Shown here: positions 51,786 to 62,867 of the stretch, piece after piece | Position numbering within the stretch: position 1 is the stretch's first letter | Layout of the letters: every line of letters begins with the position of its first letter | Origin: an uncultured Collinsella sp. | GTDB lineage: Bacteria; Actinomycetota; Coriobacteriia; Coriobacteriales; Coriobacteriaceae | DNA length: 64,000 nucleotides | Reading direction: 5' to 3' | NCBI GenBank assembly: GCA_949285915.1 | Contig: CASDZW010000002.1 | Location: forward strand, 1 to 64,000 | The notes under the pieces: model-generated | The model's database searches: none | Told to the model about the DNA's origin: nothing | The model's input: only the letters and a program-made list of their open reading frames with translations | Translations under genes and position numbers: made by a program

Positions 51786-51907
51786 GGCGGCCCCCTTCCG
51801 TCGCAGCGGGCGCGCGCTTGGCGCCCGTTGTCTCCCATCATACGCGCGCATGCTCGCGCCCTCGTGACAAGTCTGTAAACCGGCTTCAAATGTAGGTATG
51901 CGGCGTA

Positions 51908-51936
51908 TTGACGTACTGTTAACGACGCGGCAAACT
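51908..51936 (+). promoter_or_regulatory. possible tetR promoter
   Basis: TTGACG (51908-51913) and CAAACT (51931-51936) are spaced by 17 bp. A GTTAAC palindrome lies between them and could be an operator. The -10 is weak. Confidence 0.35.
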
Positions 51937-51993
51937 AACATCATCCCGCCCTAGAGCACGTTGGGGACCTTCGTCCCCGTTGGGGAGGCCGCT

Positions 51994-52623
51994 ATGGAAA
52001 AGCATACCGAGCACAGCCGCGTGCGCCACTCGCATGACGAGCGGCGCGACGAGATTCTGCGCGCCGTCGTGGCCGTCTGCGCCGAGCAGGGGCTCTCGCG
52101 CCTATCCGTTTCAAGCGTCACCGCCCGCGTGGGCTGCACCCGCTCGCTGTTCTATCACTACTTCCCCAGCAAAGAGGCGGCCTTTGACGCCGCGCTCGAG
52201 CTCACCATCGACGCCTTTATCGACCGGCTGCGCGCCTGGGACCGCGAACGCGTGAGGGGCGATATCGAGGGCGCGCTCGACGGCATATCTCATCTACTCA
52301 AGACCTTGGTGGTGGAGACCCCCGACCTCTCGCGTTCCATCGCCGCCGATGGTGACGCCGTGCTCTACACCGCCTTTGTGCATCGCGTGGCCGAGCGCTG
52401 CGCTCGCTTTATGTGCGAGACCACGGTCGTCGACTTCTCGCGCTACCACGAGGTGCTGATCGACCACGTCTACGAGACGTTCTACATCCTCATCAGCGGT
52501 CTCATCCTCTTCATCCGCTCGCACCCCGATGTAGAGGAGACCGTCATCAAGGACGTCATCGCAAGCACGCTGCACATCGAGGGCTACACCGAGAAATACC
52601 CCGAGCGCCGCCCGGAGCGCTGA
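51994..52623 (+). CDS. TetR family transcriptional regulator
   Basis: A 209-aa regulator. The N-terminal helix-turn-helix spans about 15-62 (RDEILRAVVAVCAEQGLSRLSVSSVTARVGCTRSLFYHYFPSKEAAFDAALEL). The C-terminal ligand domain has no recognisable relative. ATG at 51994 follows GGGGAGG; a small GGGGAC-CTTC-GTCCCC hairpin (51963-51978) lies just before it. It diverges from ribokinase and converges on hypA, with only one base between the stop codons. Target and ligand are unknown; the nucleoside salvage genes are the nearest candidates. Confidence 0.9.
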   Translation: MEKHTEHSRVRHSHDERRDEILRAVVAVCAEQGLSRLSVSSVTARVGCTRSLFYHYFPSKEAAFDAALELTIDAFIDRLRAWDRERVRGDIEGALDGISHLLKTLVVETPDLSRSIAADGDAVLYTAFVHRVAERCARFMCETTVVDFSRYHEVLIDHVYETFYILISGLILFIRSHPDVEETVIKDVIASTLHIEGYTEKYPERRPER

Positions 52624-52624
52624 G

Positions 52625-52981
52625 TCAGGCACCTTCCTCCGGGGTGGCGATCTCTTTGATCATGGCCTCGTTGCCCTGCATAAGATAGGTGTTATCGCTG
52701 CCACATGCGGGGCAGATGCGACCGTGCGCCACGGTCTCGTAGGTGGTACCGCATGCCTCGCAAAACGTGCGCGCGGGAATCTCTTCCACCACAAGCTCGC
52801 ATCCGCGCATCACCTCGTTCTTGTCGCATGCCCAGCGCCAGCAGTCCTGAAGGTAGCTCGGCATGATGCCCGACACCTCGCCGAGCTCGAGCGTCACCGC
52901 CGAGACCCGCCCTATGCGGGCCTCGGCAGCGATCTCCTCGACGCTTTTGATGATGTGAAAGACAATCCCGAGCTCGTGCAC
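52625..52981 (-). CDS. hypA: hydrogenase nickel incorporation protein HypA
   Basis: A 118-aa HypA. It starts MHELGIVFHI, where His2 and Glu3 bind nickel, and has two CxxC pairs (CEACG and CPACG) for structural zinc. It brings nickel to hydrogenase together with HypB. The start is GTG at 52981 (cac on +), with AAAGGAG 5 nt upstream. It is the last gene of the block, downstream of the Fe-S/FAD oxidoreductase with a 47-bp gap. No hydrogenase subunit genes are within the window, so the target enzyme is elsewhere. Confidence 0.93.
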   Translation of the reverse strand: MHELGIVFHIIKSVEEIAAEARIGRVSAVTLELGEVSGIMPSYLQDCWRWACDKNEVMRGCELVVEEIPARTFCEACGTTYETVAHGRICPACGSDNTYLMQGNEAMIKEIATPEEGA

Positions 52982-53028
52982 GGCGCTCCTTTCCCAACGC
53001 GCAAGTCCAACGGTCGCGCCGGCCTCCT

Positions 53029-55827
53029 CTACTTGCCCCGCTTGCCAAACTTGATCTTGATAGCGCGCTTGAGGGCGTACTTGCCAATCGCCGGGAGCTT
53101 GTCCTCGTACTTGATCATCGTGCTTGCCTCGGGGTGCTCGCGATGCAGATGGATTGCGTCGAACGCGCACTTGGTAGTGCAAAGGCCGCAGCCGATGCAC
53201 TTGTTCTCGTCCACAATGCTCGCCCCGCAGCCCAGACAGCGCGCAGTCTCGGCACGCACCTGCTCCTCAGTAAAGGTTGCCGTGTACTCGCGGAAGGGAG
53301 CGTCGGCTCGGCCAAGGTCGGGCTTCACCGCAGGCTGCTGGCGGCTCGCGGTATCGTAGCTCGCCAGGTCCGCGGCATCCTTATCGAGCTCGCGATAGGC
53401 GCGCGGGTTACGGCCGATAGTGAGGGTCGCCCCCTGCACGTAGCGATGGAGCGATACCGCCGCCTCGTGCCCTGCGGCGATGGCGTCGATAGCAAACTTG
53501 GGCCCCGTAAAGGCGTCGCCGCCCACAAAAATATCGGGCTCGGCGGTCTGATAGGTCTGCGTGTCGGCCACCGCCGTACCGCCGCGGCCGAACTCGACCG
53601 CGCTCCCGGCAAGAAGTTCACCCCATGCCACGCCCTGGCCAATGGAGAAGATCACGCGGTCCGCCGCAACGGTGCGGAGCTCCGCATCGTCATAGACGGG
53701 CGCAAAGCGACCCTCGTCATCGTAGACGCGTGTGCAACGGCGGAAGACGACCTCGCTCACATGGCCCGCATCGTCGGTACGCACCTCAAGAGGACCCCAG
53801 CCGTGGCTGATATGGACACCGTCCTCCACGGCCTCGCGCACCTCCTCCGCACTCGCCGGCATCTCGTCCTCCTGCTCGAGGCAGAACATCTCCACGTGGG
53901 GCGAGCCCAGACGCGCGGCGGTGCGCGCCGCGTCGATGGCAACGTTGCCGCCGCCGACCACGATGGTGCGCCCGGTAAGCGCACCCGCCTCTCCGCCGGC
54001 ATCCTGGGCCTCGGCCACGCCGCGCAAAAAGTCCACCGCGGTCAACGCGCCCTCGGCCTTCTCGCCGGGAATACCCGGCAGACGGCCCGCCTGGCAGCCG
54101 ATGGCCACGTAGAACGCACGGTAGCCCTCGGCGCGCAGGTCCGCGAGCGTCACATCGCGCCCCACCTCCACGCCAAAGCGGAACTCGACACCCATGGCCT
54201 CGATAACGGCAACCTCCGCCGCGATGACGTCTTTCTCGAGCTTGTAGGAGGGAATACCGTAGGCGAGCATGCCGCCCGGGCGCGCGCTCTTCTCAAACAC
54301 CACCGGCTTATAGCCGCGCTCTGCCAAATAAAACGCGCAGCTAAGGCCTGCCGGGCCGGCGCCGATGATGGCAATCTTCTCGTCAAAGGTGCCCTCCACG
54401 CGAGGGATCACCTTGGGCGGGATGTAGCGCGTCTGCTCGTCGAGGTCGCGCGCAGCAATGAACTTCTTTACCTCGTCGATGGCGATGGCCTCATCCACCC
54501 GTCCACGTGTGCAGGCGTCCTCGCAACGGCGGTTGCAGATGCGCCCGCAAATGGCGGGCAGCGGGTTCTCGCGCTTGATGAGGGCGAGCGCCTCGGTATA
54601 GCGCCCCTGCGCCGCAAGCTTGAGGTACCCTTGCACCGCAATGTGCGCCGGGCAGGCCGTCTTGCAGGGCGCCGTGCCCGCCTCGTAGGTCTCGATCCGA
54701 TTCTTGTTGCGATAGTCGGGCGACCATTTCTCGGGTCCCCACGACGTCGCATCGGGAAGCTCCTGCTTGGGGTAAGCGGGAACCTTGCCCGTGGCCTTCT
54801 CGCACAGCTTCTGCCCGAGCTTGACGGCGCCCGCCGGGCACACCTCCACGCAACGGCCGCAGGCGACGCACTTGTCCGTCTCCGTGCGCGCAACGTATGC
54901 CGACCGCGAGAGGTTGGGCGTGTTGAAGAGCTGCGAGGTGCGCAGCGCGTAGCACACGTTCACGTTGCAGTTGCAGATGGCAAAGATCTTGTTCTCGCCG
55001 TCGATGTTGGTGATCTGGTGCACAAAGCCGTTGTCCTCCGCCTTTTGGAGGATCTCCATCACCTCGTCGCGCGTGATGTAACGCCCGCCCTTGCCGGTCT
55101 CCACCACGTAGTCGGCCATGTCGCCCACCGCGATGCACCAGTCGGCCGGATCGTCGCCGCAAGCCTCGCCGAGCACGCTTCTGCTCATTCGGCAGCTGCA
55201 GGGACTTGCCGCGTACTTGCCGTCGTACTTGTCGAGCCAATGGCTGATGTGCTCGATGGAGACGCTTTGGTTCTCGGTCTCGATGGCTTGCTCAACAGGG
55301 ATGACGTGCATGCCAATGCCCGCACCGCCCGGCGGCACCATGGGGGTGATGCGCGAGAGCGGGCCCTTTGATGCCTGCTCGAAGAACTTTGCCGTAGCCG
55401 GGTGCTTCTGCATCTGCTCCCAGCGCATGTTGAGGAACTCCGCCGACCCCGGCACCAGAATAGGGCTCACCCATTGCTTGGTGCGCGTGGGGTTCTCCCA
55501 GTTGTACTCCAGAAGGCCAATCTCGCTCATCTCGTCAAGCAGTGGACGCAGCACATCCGCCGCAAGCCCTGTCGCGCGCTGGGCTTCCTCAAACGTGTAG
55601 GGCCGGCGCACCTTGAGCTTGAGCAGCACGTCTGCCATCTCGTCGGTCGTCACGCTCTCAAACGCCCAGTACTCGTATGGCAGAAGATTGCCCTTGCCGA
55701 GCGTGCGGTTGGTGAGATGCTTGCAGAGCGCGACGATTTTCTCACGCGGATGCTCGGGTAGCGGTGGCACAAACTCCGCGCCGATATCGGGCTCGGTATA
55801 GGAGATGCCGGGGCCGTTCAAAATCAT
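53029..55827 (-). CDS. 932-aa Fe-S/FAD oxidoreductase with GltD-like module
   Basis: A large cytoplasmic redox protein. Residues about 1-310 form an unfamiliar region with a winged-helix-like part (60-110) and cysteines CSCRMS (210) and ICNCNVNVC (285-292). A 4Fe-4S cluster follows (CVACGRCVEVCP, 320-331). A GltD-type domain has CKTACPAHI (388), CGRICNRRCEDAC (427-439), the FAD Rossmann motif GAGPAG (489-494) and NAD(P)-site VVGGGNVAIDAARTA. It ends with a second ferredoxin pair (CLGCGA, CIGCGLCTTKC). It probably passes electrons between NAD(P)H and another carrier. ATG at 55827 follows GAAAGGAA. It lies between hypA and hypB. Confidence 0.85.
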   Translation of the reverse strand: MILNGPGISYTEPDIGAEFVPPLPEHPREKIVALCKHLTNRTLGKGNLLPYEYWAFESVTTDEMADVLLKLKVRRPYTFEEAQRATGLAADVLRPLLDEMSEIGLLEYNWENPTRTKQWVSPILVPGSAEFLNMRWEQMQKHPATAKFFEQASKGPLSRITPMVPPGGAGIGMHVIPVEQAIETENQSVSIEHISHWLDKYDGKYAASPCSCRMSRSVLGEACGDDPADWCIAVGDMADYVVETGKGGRYITRDEVMEILQKAEDNGFVHQITNIDGENKIFAICNCNVNVCYALRTSQLFNTPNLSRSAYVARTETDKCVACGRCVEVCPAGAVKLGQKLCEKATGKVPAYPKQELPDATSWGPEKWSPDYRNKNRIETYEAGTAPCKTACPAHIAVQGYLKLAAQGRYTEALALIKRENPLPAICGRICNRRCEDACTRGRVDEAIAIDEVKKFIAARDLDEQTRYIPPKVIPRVEGTFDEKIAIIGAGPAGLSCAFYLAERGYKPVVFEKSARPGGMLAYGIPSYKLEKDVIAAEVAVIEAMGVEFRFGVEVGRDVTLADLRAEGYRAFYVAIGCQAGRLPGIPGEKAEGALTAVDFLRGVAEAQDAGGEAGALTGRTIVVGGGNVAIDAARTAARLGSPHVEMFCLEQEDEMPASAEEVREAVEDGVHISHGWGPLEVRTDDAGHVSEVVFRRCTRVYDDEGRFAPVYDDAELRTVAADRVIFSIGQGVAWGELLAGSAVEFGRGGTAVADTQTYQTAEPDIFVGGDAFTGPKFAIDAIAAGHEAAVSLHRYVQGATLTIGRNPRAYRELDKDAADLASYDTASRQQPAVKPDLGRADAPFREYTATFTEEQVRAETARCLGCGASIVDENKCIGCGLCTTKCAFDAIHLHREHPEASTMIKYEDKLPAIGKYALKRAIKIKFGKRGK

Positions 55828-55864
55828 GCTCGTTCCTTTCGCACGTAACTGGCGCCTTTTGGCA

Positions 55865-55891
55865 CATTTGGGGACGGGTTCAAACCGTGCA
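55865..55891. repeat. 27-bp dispersed repeat, copy 2
   Basis: Exact reverse complement of 42396-42422, again in an intergenic gap, between hypB and the large oxidoreductase gene. The core TTTGGGGACGGGTT resembles REP-like motifs that flank RAYT transposases. Confidence 0.85.
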
Positions 55892-55943
55892 TTACCGAAT
55901 AGGTGCCACGGCAGCCCGTCTGACGCGGCCGCGTACCTCGGCG

Positions 55944-56630
55944 CTAGGCGCCGCTTTTCCAAGTGGCGACGCGCTCGCGCAGCCACTCCGCCCACACGTC
56001 AATGCCCTCCCCTGTTTTGGCGCAGATGGGAATGACCTGCGCTGCAGGGTTGCGGCAGGCGATGTTCTCGCGCACGCGGTCCATACTGAACGTATCGAAT
56101 ATCGGCAGCGCGTCGATCTTGTTGATGAGCACCACGTCGCAGACCGAGAACATGAGCGGGTACTTAAGCGGCTTGTCGTCCCCCTCGGGGACCGAGAGGA
56201 TCATCGCGTTGGCAGAGGCCCCCGTATCAAACTCTGCCGGGCACACAAGGTTGCCCACGTTCTCCAAAATTGCGAGGTCAACGGGCGTAGGGTCCTCCGC
56301 ACGAAGCGCATCGAGCCCTTGCTCGGTCATATACGCGTCCAAGTGGCACATGCCGCCCGTGTGAAGCTGGATGGACCGCACGCCCGCACCTGCGATGGTG
56401 CGCGCGTCGACATCGGAGTCGATATCCGCCTCCATCACCGCTATCGAGAGCTCGCCCGCAAGCGCCTCGATGGTACGCAGAAGCGTCGTGGTCTTGCCCG
56501 AGCCGGGGCTCGACATGAGGTTCAGCAAAAACGTGCCCTCGCGCTTGAGCCGCCCACGGAGCTCGTCCGCCTTGCGGTCGTTGTCGGCAAACACGCTCTG
56601 CTTAACCTCGATAACGCGAAAATCAGCCAT
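55944..56630 (-). CDS. hypB: hydrogenase nickel incorporation GTPase HypB
   Basis: A 228-aa GTPase (SIMIBI class). It has NLMSSPGSGKTTTLLRTIEAL (P-loop), AVMEADIDSDVDARTI, LHTGGMCHLDA with the metal-binding Cys/His of the GTPase domain, ENVGNLVCPAEFD, and VVLINKIDAL (NKxD). The N-terminal His-rich or CxxCGC nickel stretch of many HypBs is absent. ATG at 56630 starts MADFRVIEVKQSVF, although its ribosome site (GGCGG) is weak. Paired TTGAC-N5-GTCAA operators lie 25-62 bp upstream. Confidence 0.93.
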   Translation of the reverse strand: MADFRVIEVKQSVFADNDRKADELRGRLKREGTFLLNLMSSPGSGKTTTLLRTIEALAGELSIAVMEADIDSDVDARTIAGAGVRSIQLHTGGMCHLDAYMTEQGLDALRAEDPTPVDLAILENVGNLVCPAEFDTGASANAMILSVPEGDDKPLKYPLMFSVCDVVLINKIDALPIFDTFSMDRVRENIACRNPAAQVIPICAKTGEGIDVWAEWLRERVATWKSGA

Positions 56631-56654
56631 AGCACCGCCGTTCGTCGGAAAGTG

Positions 56655-56692
56655 TTGACGTTTCGTCAAATAAGAGATTGACATATCGTCAA
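56655..56692. promoter_or_regulatory. paired TTGAC-N5-GTCAA operators upstream of hypB
   Basis: TTGACGTTTCGTCAA (56655-56669) and TTGACATATCGTCAA (56678-56692) are 15-bp palindromes with centres 23 bp apart, in the divergent gap between hypB and the DUF5692 gene. The half-site resembles Crp/Fnr-type targets (TTGAT...ATCAA) but with an odd 5-bp spacer. A redox- or metal-responsive regulator is inferred. Confidence 0.65.
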
Positions 56693-56810
56693 CTCCGGTC
56701 AAGACTGAAATCGGCGAGCCGGGTCGTCTGCACGGGGAACGGTCCTTTTCCCGCATACCTGCGTTATCGCCTGCAACCGCGCCCCTCGGGGCATGTTCGA
56801 AGGAGGCTGC

Positions 56811-57797
56811 ATGCTGTTCCAAGTGTATGGAGAGAACGCTCCGTTCCAGTGGCTCGGCTGGGTGCTGGTGTTTGCCGCCCTCATCCTCGCCAACGAATTC
56901 GCCCGCCGCTCCAAGCTCGGCGGCATCCTGTGCTTCCTCGCGCTCCCGGCAGCGCTTACCGTCTACTTTGCTGCTATCTACATCGGCGCGGCGGCGGGGG
57001 CAGAATGGGCGCTCACCAACCCGACCTACGTCTACATGAACAGCTGGTTCCACTACGCAAAGCTCTATGCCGCAACAGCCGGCTGCATCGGCTTCATGAT
57101 TTTGAAGTATCGCTGGGGCTCGCTGGGCAAAAGCCACTGGTTCCGCGCCTATCCGTTTGTGATCGTTGCCATCAACATCCTGATCGCCGTGGTCTCGGAC
57201 TTTGAGAGCGCCGTGCGCGCCTGGGGCACCACCTGGGTCTCGAGCGAGGGCGTCACCCTCATGGGCGGCTGGCATAACGTCTTTAACGGCATCGCCGGCA
57301 TTCTGAACATCTTCTGCATGACCGGTTGGTGGGGCATCTACACCTCCAAGAAGCGTGACGACATGCTCTGGCCCGATATGACCTGGGTTTTCATCATCGC
57401 CTACGACCTCTGGAACTTCTGCTACACCTACAACTGCCTGCCCACCCACGCCTGGTACTGTGGCTTGGCGCTGCTGCTTGCGCCCACCGTGGCCAACTTC
57501 TTCTGGAACAAGGGCGGCTGGATTCAGAACCGTGCCAACACACTCGCGCTCTGGTGCATGTTTGCCCAGGTATTCCCCATGTTCCAGGATTACTCGGTGT
57601 TCTCTACCGACTCGGTGAACGACCCGACCGTGAACCTTGTGGTGTCTGTGCTCGCCCTCACCGCCAATGTGGCCGCTCTTGCCTACATTGTCTACCGTGC
57701 CAAGAAGCTCGGCGTGAACCCCTACAAGCAGGAGGTCTTCCGCGGTACGCGTGACTTTGAGAAGGCGATCGCCCGCGCCGACCTCACCGTCGAGTAA
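56811..57797 (+). CDS. DUF5692-like multi-pass membrane protein
   Basis: A 328-aa protein with about nine hydrophobic segments and unusually many Trp and Tyr (for example MNSWFHYAKLYAATAGCIGF, GWHNVFNGIAGILNIF, and TWVFIIAYDLWNFCYTYNC). It resembles the DUF5692 family known from Coriobacteria and some Clostridia; no function is established. ATG at 56811 follows AAGGAGG (6 nt). It diverges from hypB across a gap that carries two palindromic operators, so both may answer to the same regulator. A 13-bp hairpin follows. Confidence 0.75.
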   Translation: MLFQVYGENAPFQWLGWVLVFAALILANEFARRSKLGGILCFLALPAALTVYFAAIYIGAAAGAEWALTNPTYVYMNSWFHYAKLYAATAGCIGFMILKYRWGSLGKSHWFRAYPFVIVAINILIAVVSDFESAVRAWGTTWVSSEGVTLMGGWHNVFNGIAGILNIFCMTGWWGIYTSKKRDDMLWPDMTWVFIIAYDLWNFCYTYNCLPTHAWYCGLALLLAPTVANFFWNKGGWIQNRANTLALWCMFAQVFPMFQDYSVFSTDSVNDPTVNLVVSVLALTANVAALAYIVYRAKKLGVNPYKQEVFRGTRDFEKAIARADLTVE

Positions 57798-57869
57798 CCG
57801 CAGCGTACCGCCCGCGAGCCTATAGGAAAACCCGTCGCCAACCCTGGCGCCACAGCGCATTTACCGTAC

Positions 57870-57902
57870 GCCCGCACCGCTGTCCTTTCCAGCGGTGCGG
57901 GC
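57870..57902 (+). terminator. 13-bp hairpin after DUF5692 gene
   Basis: GCCCGCACCGCTG pairs perfectly with CAGCGGTGCGGGC around TCCTTTC. The following T-run is poor. It separates this gene from the convergent small gene. Confidence 0.65.
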
Positions 57903-57930
57903 GCGTCGTTCAAAATCCAAATAACAGGAA

Positions 57931-58122
57931 TCAGCCCCACGGATCGCGCTCAAAGAGCGGCTCCGGCTCGGGTCGACGGTCCGAATAGGGGTCGTAACCG
58001 TCGTCATCCTCGTTTTCCGCCCGAATGAACGGGTCGCGCGGTGCGCCCCCGTGCTTGGGCGGCGTCTTCTGAGGATGCCGATCCGTCGGCGCGGTGTTCT
58101 GCGCGCTAGGCTTCGATGCCAT
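57931..58122 (-). CDS. small disordered acidic protein, hypothetical
   Basis: A 63-aa protein rich in Pro, Asp, Glu and Arg (MASKPSAQNTAP, later RAENEDDDGYDPYSDRR, ending FERDPWG). It has no hydrophobic core and is probably disordered. ATG at 58122 follows AGAGGTGG, 7 nt away. It begins 11 bp after the esterase stop on the same strand, so it is probably cotranscribed. No function can be inferred. Confidence 0.5.
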   Translation of the reverse strand: MASKPSAQNTAPTDRHPQKTPPKHGGAPRDPFIRAENEDDDGYDPYSDRRPEPEPLFERDPWG

Positions 58123-58133
58123 TGGAACCACCT

Positions 58134-58937
58134 CTACACCGGACGCTTGCCCATCTTTGCGTACACGTCATCGCGCGGGATCCAGTCGAGGAACTTCTCC
58201 ACCTGCATGTCCCAGAAACGCCACTCGTGCCCAAAACCGGCCACCTCGTCCCACGTCACATCTGCACCGAGCTCCACCAGGTGATCGCGGAAGTCGACGT
58301 TTGCCTGGAAGAGGAAGTCCTCGGTACCGCACGCAATGTAGAGGGGCGGCAGCGTGCGGGCGGCTGCTGCGGCGTCATCCGCAAGCGCAGCGAGATCGTA
58401 CTCATGCGGCAGCGGCGCCTCCTCACCCTTGGAACCCATGGGGTCCTTTACAAACGTTACCGGGTTAATGCCCACGCCGCCCGAGAACGAACCGATGGCA
58501 CGATAGCGCTCGGGATGCGTGATGCCATGCAAGAGCGCCCCAAAGCCGCCCATGGAAAGCCCCGCGATATAGGACTCCTCCGGTTTGTCGGAAACGGGGA
58601 AGTAATTGCAGACAAACTCGGGCAGCTCCTCGTCCACAAAACGCATGAAGTCGTCCGCGCCCGCATCTGCATAGGCCTTGTTCTCGGCGGACATGGTCAC
58701 CACGGCAATGCGCTGCTCCTCGGCGTACATCTCAACGTTGGAATAGCCCAGCCACTGCGCATGGTTGTTGCCAAAGCCGTGCAGCAGGTACAGCACGGGG
58801 AACTTGGCAGGGAGTTTGTGCGTAGGCGTGATACCCCCTAGGCCGAGCGACTCCGGGCAGGTGACCGAAGGCACCACGACCGAGATATCGACCGCGCGGT
58901 TCAGCACATACGAGTAGAAGTTGCAGACCGTTCTCAT
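58134..58937 (-). CDS. alpha/beta-hydrolase esterase (esterase D-like)
   Basis: A 267-aa hydrolase of the putative-esterase (PF00756-type) family. HGFGNN is the oxyanion region, GLSMGGFGAL holds the nucleophilic Ser, GTEDFLF the acid Asp, and GHEWRFWDMQ the His. The family includes feruloyl and acetyl-xylan esterases and S-formylglutathione hydrolase. No signal peptide is seen, so it is cytoplasmic; the substrate is unknown. It starts MRTVCNFYSYVLNRAVDISVV. A zinc-ribbon membrane protein lies 32 bp upstream. Confidence 0.88.
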   Translation of the reverse strand: MRTVCNFYSYVLNRAVDISVVVPSVTCPESLGLGGITPTHKLPAKFPVLYLLHGFGNNHAQWLGYSNVEMYAEEQRIAVVTMSAENKAYADAGADDFMRFVDEELPEFVCNYFPVSDKPEESYIAGLSMGGFGALLHGITHPERYRAIGSFSGGVGINPVTFVKDPMGSKGEEAPLPHEYDLAALADDAAAAARTLPPLYIACGTEDFLFQANVDFRDHLVELGADVTWDEVAGFGHEWRFWDMQVEKFLDWIPRDDVYAKMGKRPV

Positions 58938-58969
58938 GAGCGCTCCTCACATCGAGGTGGTTGACGCTC

Positions 58970-59437
58970 CTATTGTAGGCCGAGCGCGCGCAGAATCGTG
59001 AGGAGGAGCTGAGCGGCGAGCAAGATGGCAAAGCCGCCCGCCACCATAAGGCCAATGTGCTTGAGGCCAGACGCGAGGTACGCCCCGCGCAGGGAGGCAT
59101 TGATCTCGTTGACGTTTTGAACCTGTGCCCAAGCGCGCTCGCCGCACTGCGGACAGGTAACTTTCTTGGCAAAAGAGTGATAGGTGGGCTCGTCTACCAG
59201 CGCGGCCCCCTCGCGGCGCGTACGCGCAACGCTCGCCGACTTGGAGAACCACGTATCGGCAAGTTCACCGGCGGGCAAATCAAACGTCGCGCCACAGGAC
59301 TCGCAGGTAAGGTGTGCCGTAAGGCCGCTCGCACGCAAAAGGGCACGGCCGCCGCGCAGGAAGTGCACAGCGCAGGCGATAACCCAACCAAGAAGGGCAA
59401 CACCCATAACAATAAGGACAATGGTCGAGGTGCTCAT
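58970..59437 (-). CDS. membrane protein with zinc-ribbon region
   Basis: A 155-aa protein with one N-terminal membrane segment (STIVLIVMGVALLGWVIACAVHFL), a cytoplasmic section with two CxxC pairs (CESCGATF, CPQCGERAW) that could form a zinc ribbon, and a C-terminal membrane segment (LMVAGGFAILLAAQLLLTILRALG). ATG at 59437 follows GAAAGGTAGG. It is 4 bp from the HAD phosphatase on the same strand. The function is unknown. Confidence 0.7.
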   Translation of the reverse strand: MSTSTIVLIVMGVALLGWVIACAVHFLRGGRALLRASGLTAHLTCESCGATFDLPAGELADTWFSKSASVARTRREGAALVDEPTYHSFAKKVTCPQCGERAWAQVQNVNEINASLRGAYLASGLKHIGLMVAGGFAILLAAQLLLTILRALGLQ

Positions 59438-59441
59438 GGTC

Positions 59442-60098
59442 CTACCTTTCTGCAAGAACAAGCGCCGGCAGCTCGTGCAGGCTGTCGAGCACCGCGGCGC
59501 ACTGGGCCGTGAGCTCGGGCGTAGGCGCCGCCCACTCGGGCACGAGATAGGTGCGCATGCCAGCCGCCACAGCGGCACGGGCGCCGTTGACGGAGTCCTC
59601 CACCGCAGCACACATCACGGGTTCGAGCGAAAGACGCGAGGCCGCCTTGAGGTAGATATCGGGCTCGGGCTTGGCGCGCTCGATCTCGTCCCCAAAGGTC
59701 ATCGAGGTGAAATACGGCACCATGCCAAAACGATCGAGGGTAGGAAGTGCTCGCTCGCGCGCCGTCGAGGTGGCAAGGGCAAGGGTCACGCTCGCATCGG
59801 AGAGCGCCGCGAGCGCCTCCAGAGCACCGGCGCAGGGCTCGAGCGCCTCGTCTTCAATCTGGAAGAACAGCTCGCGCTGGTGGGCAAAGAGCCGGTCGGT
59901 GAGCGCCGGGTCGCCAAACTCGGCGTTAATCATCGCACGGGCGTTGGGCAGCGAACAGCCCACGAAGGCATGCCAGATGCGCTCCGGCACGTTAAGGTCA
60001 AAGTCTGCCGCCGCACGGCGCCACGCGGTCTGGCTCACCCGCTCGGTATCGACGAGCGTGCCGTCCATGTCGAAGATCACTGCCTCGGGTAGCGCCAT
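59442..60098 (-). CDS. HAD phosphatase, beta-phosphoglucomutase-like
   Basis: A 218-aa HAD of the IA group. Motif I is VIFDMDGTLVDTE, motif II ALATSTARE, motif III EIERAKPEPDIYLKAA, and motif IV AVEDSVNGARAA. It has the helical cap typical of beta-phosphoglucomutases and sugar phosphatases. The substrate is unknown. It follows the clpB terminator and precedes the zinc-ribbon membrane gene by 4 bp. Confidence 0.88.
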   Translation of the reverse strand: MALPEAVIFDMDGTLVDTERVSQTAWRRAAADFDLNVPERIWHAFVGCSLPNARAMINAEFGDPALTDRLFAHQRELFFQIEDEALEPCAGALEALAALSDASVTLALATSTARERALPTLDRFGMVPYFTSMTFGDEIERAKPEPDIYLKAASRLSLEPVMCAAVEDSVNGARAAVAAGMRTYLVPEWAAPTPELTAQCAAVLDSLHELPALVLAER

Positions 60099-60152
60099 GC
60101 CAATCCTTTCTTAGGTGTACTGCGGGTGTATTGTAGCGAATCCAACCCGCAC

Positions 60153-60189
60153 AAAACAGCCGGGTACGGCCAAATTCCGTACCCGGCTG
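60153..60189 (-). terminator. intrinsic terminator after clpB
   Basis: A perfect 13-bp stem (CAGCCGGGTACGG with CCGTACCCGGCTG) and 7-nt loop are followed on the minus strand by TTTTGTG. Confidence 0.8.
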
Positions 60190-60239
60190 CACTTGTTTGG
60201 CGGTCGCACCCTCGACGTCTAAGACGTCTCTCGGGATCC

Positions 60240-62867
<2,628 letters not shown>

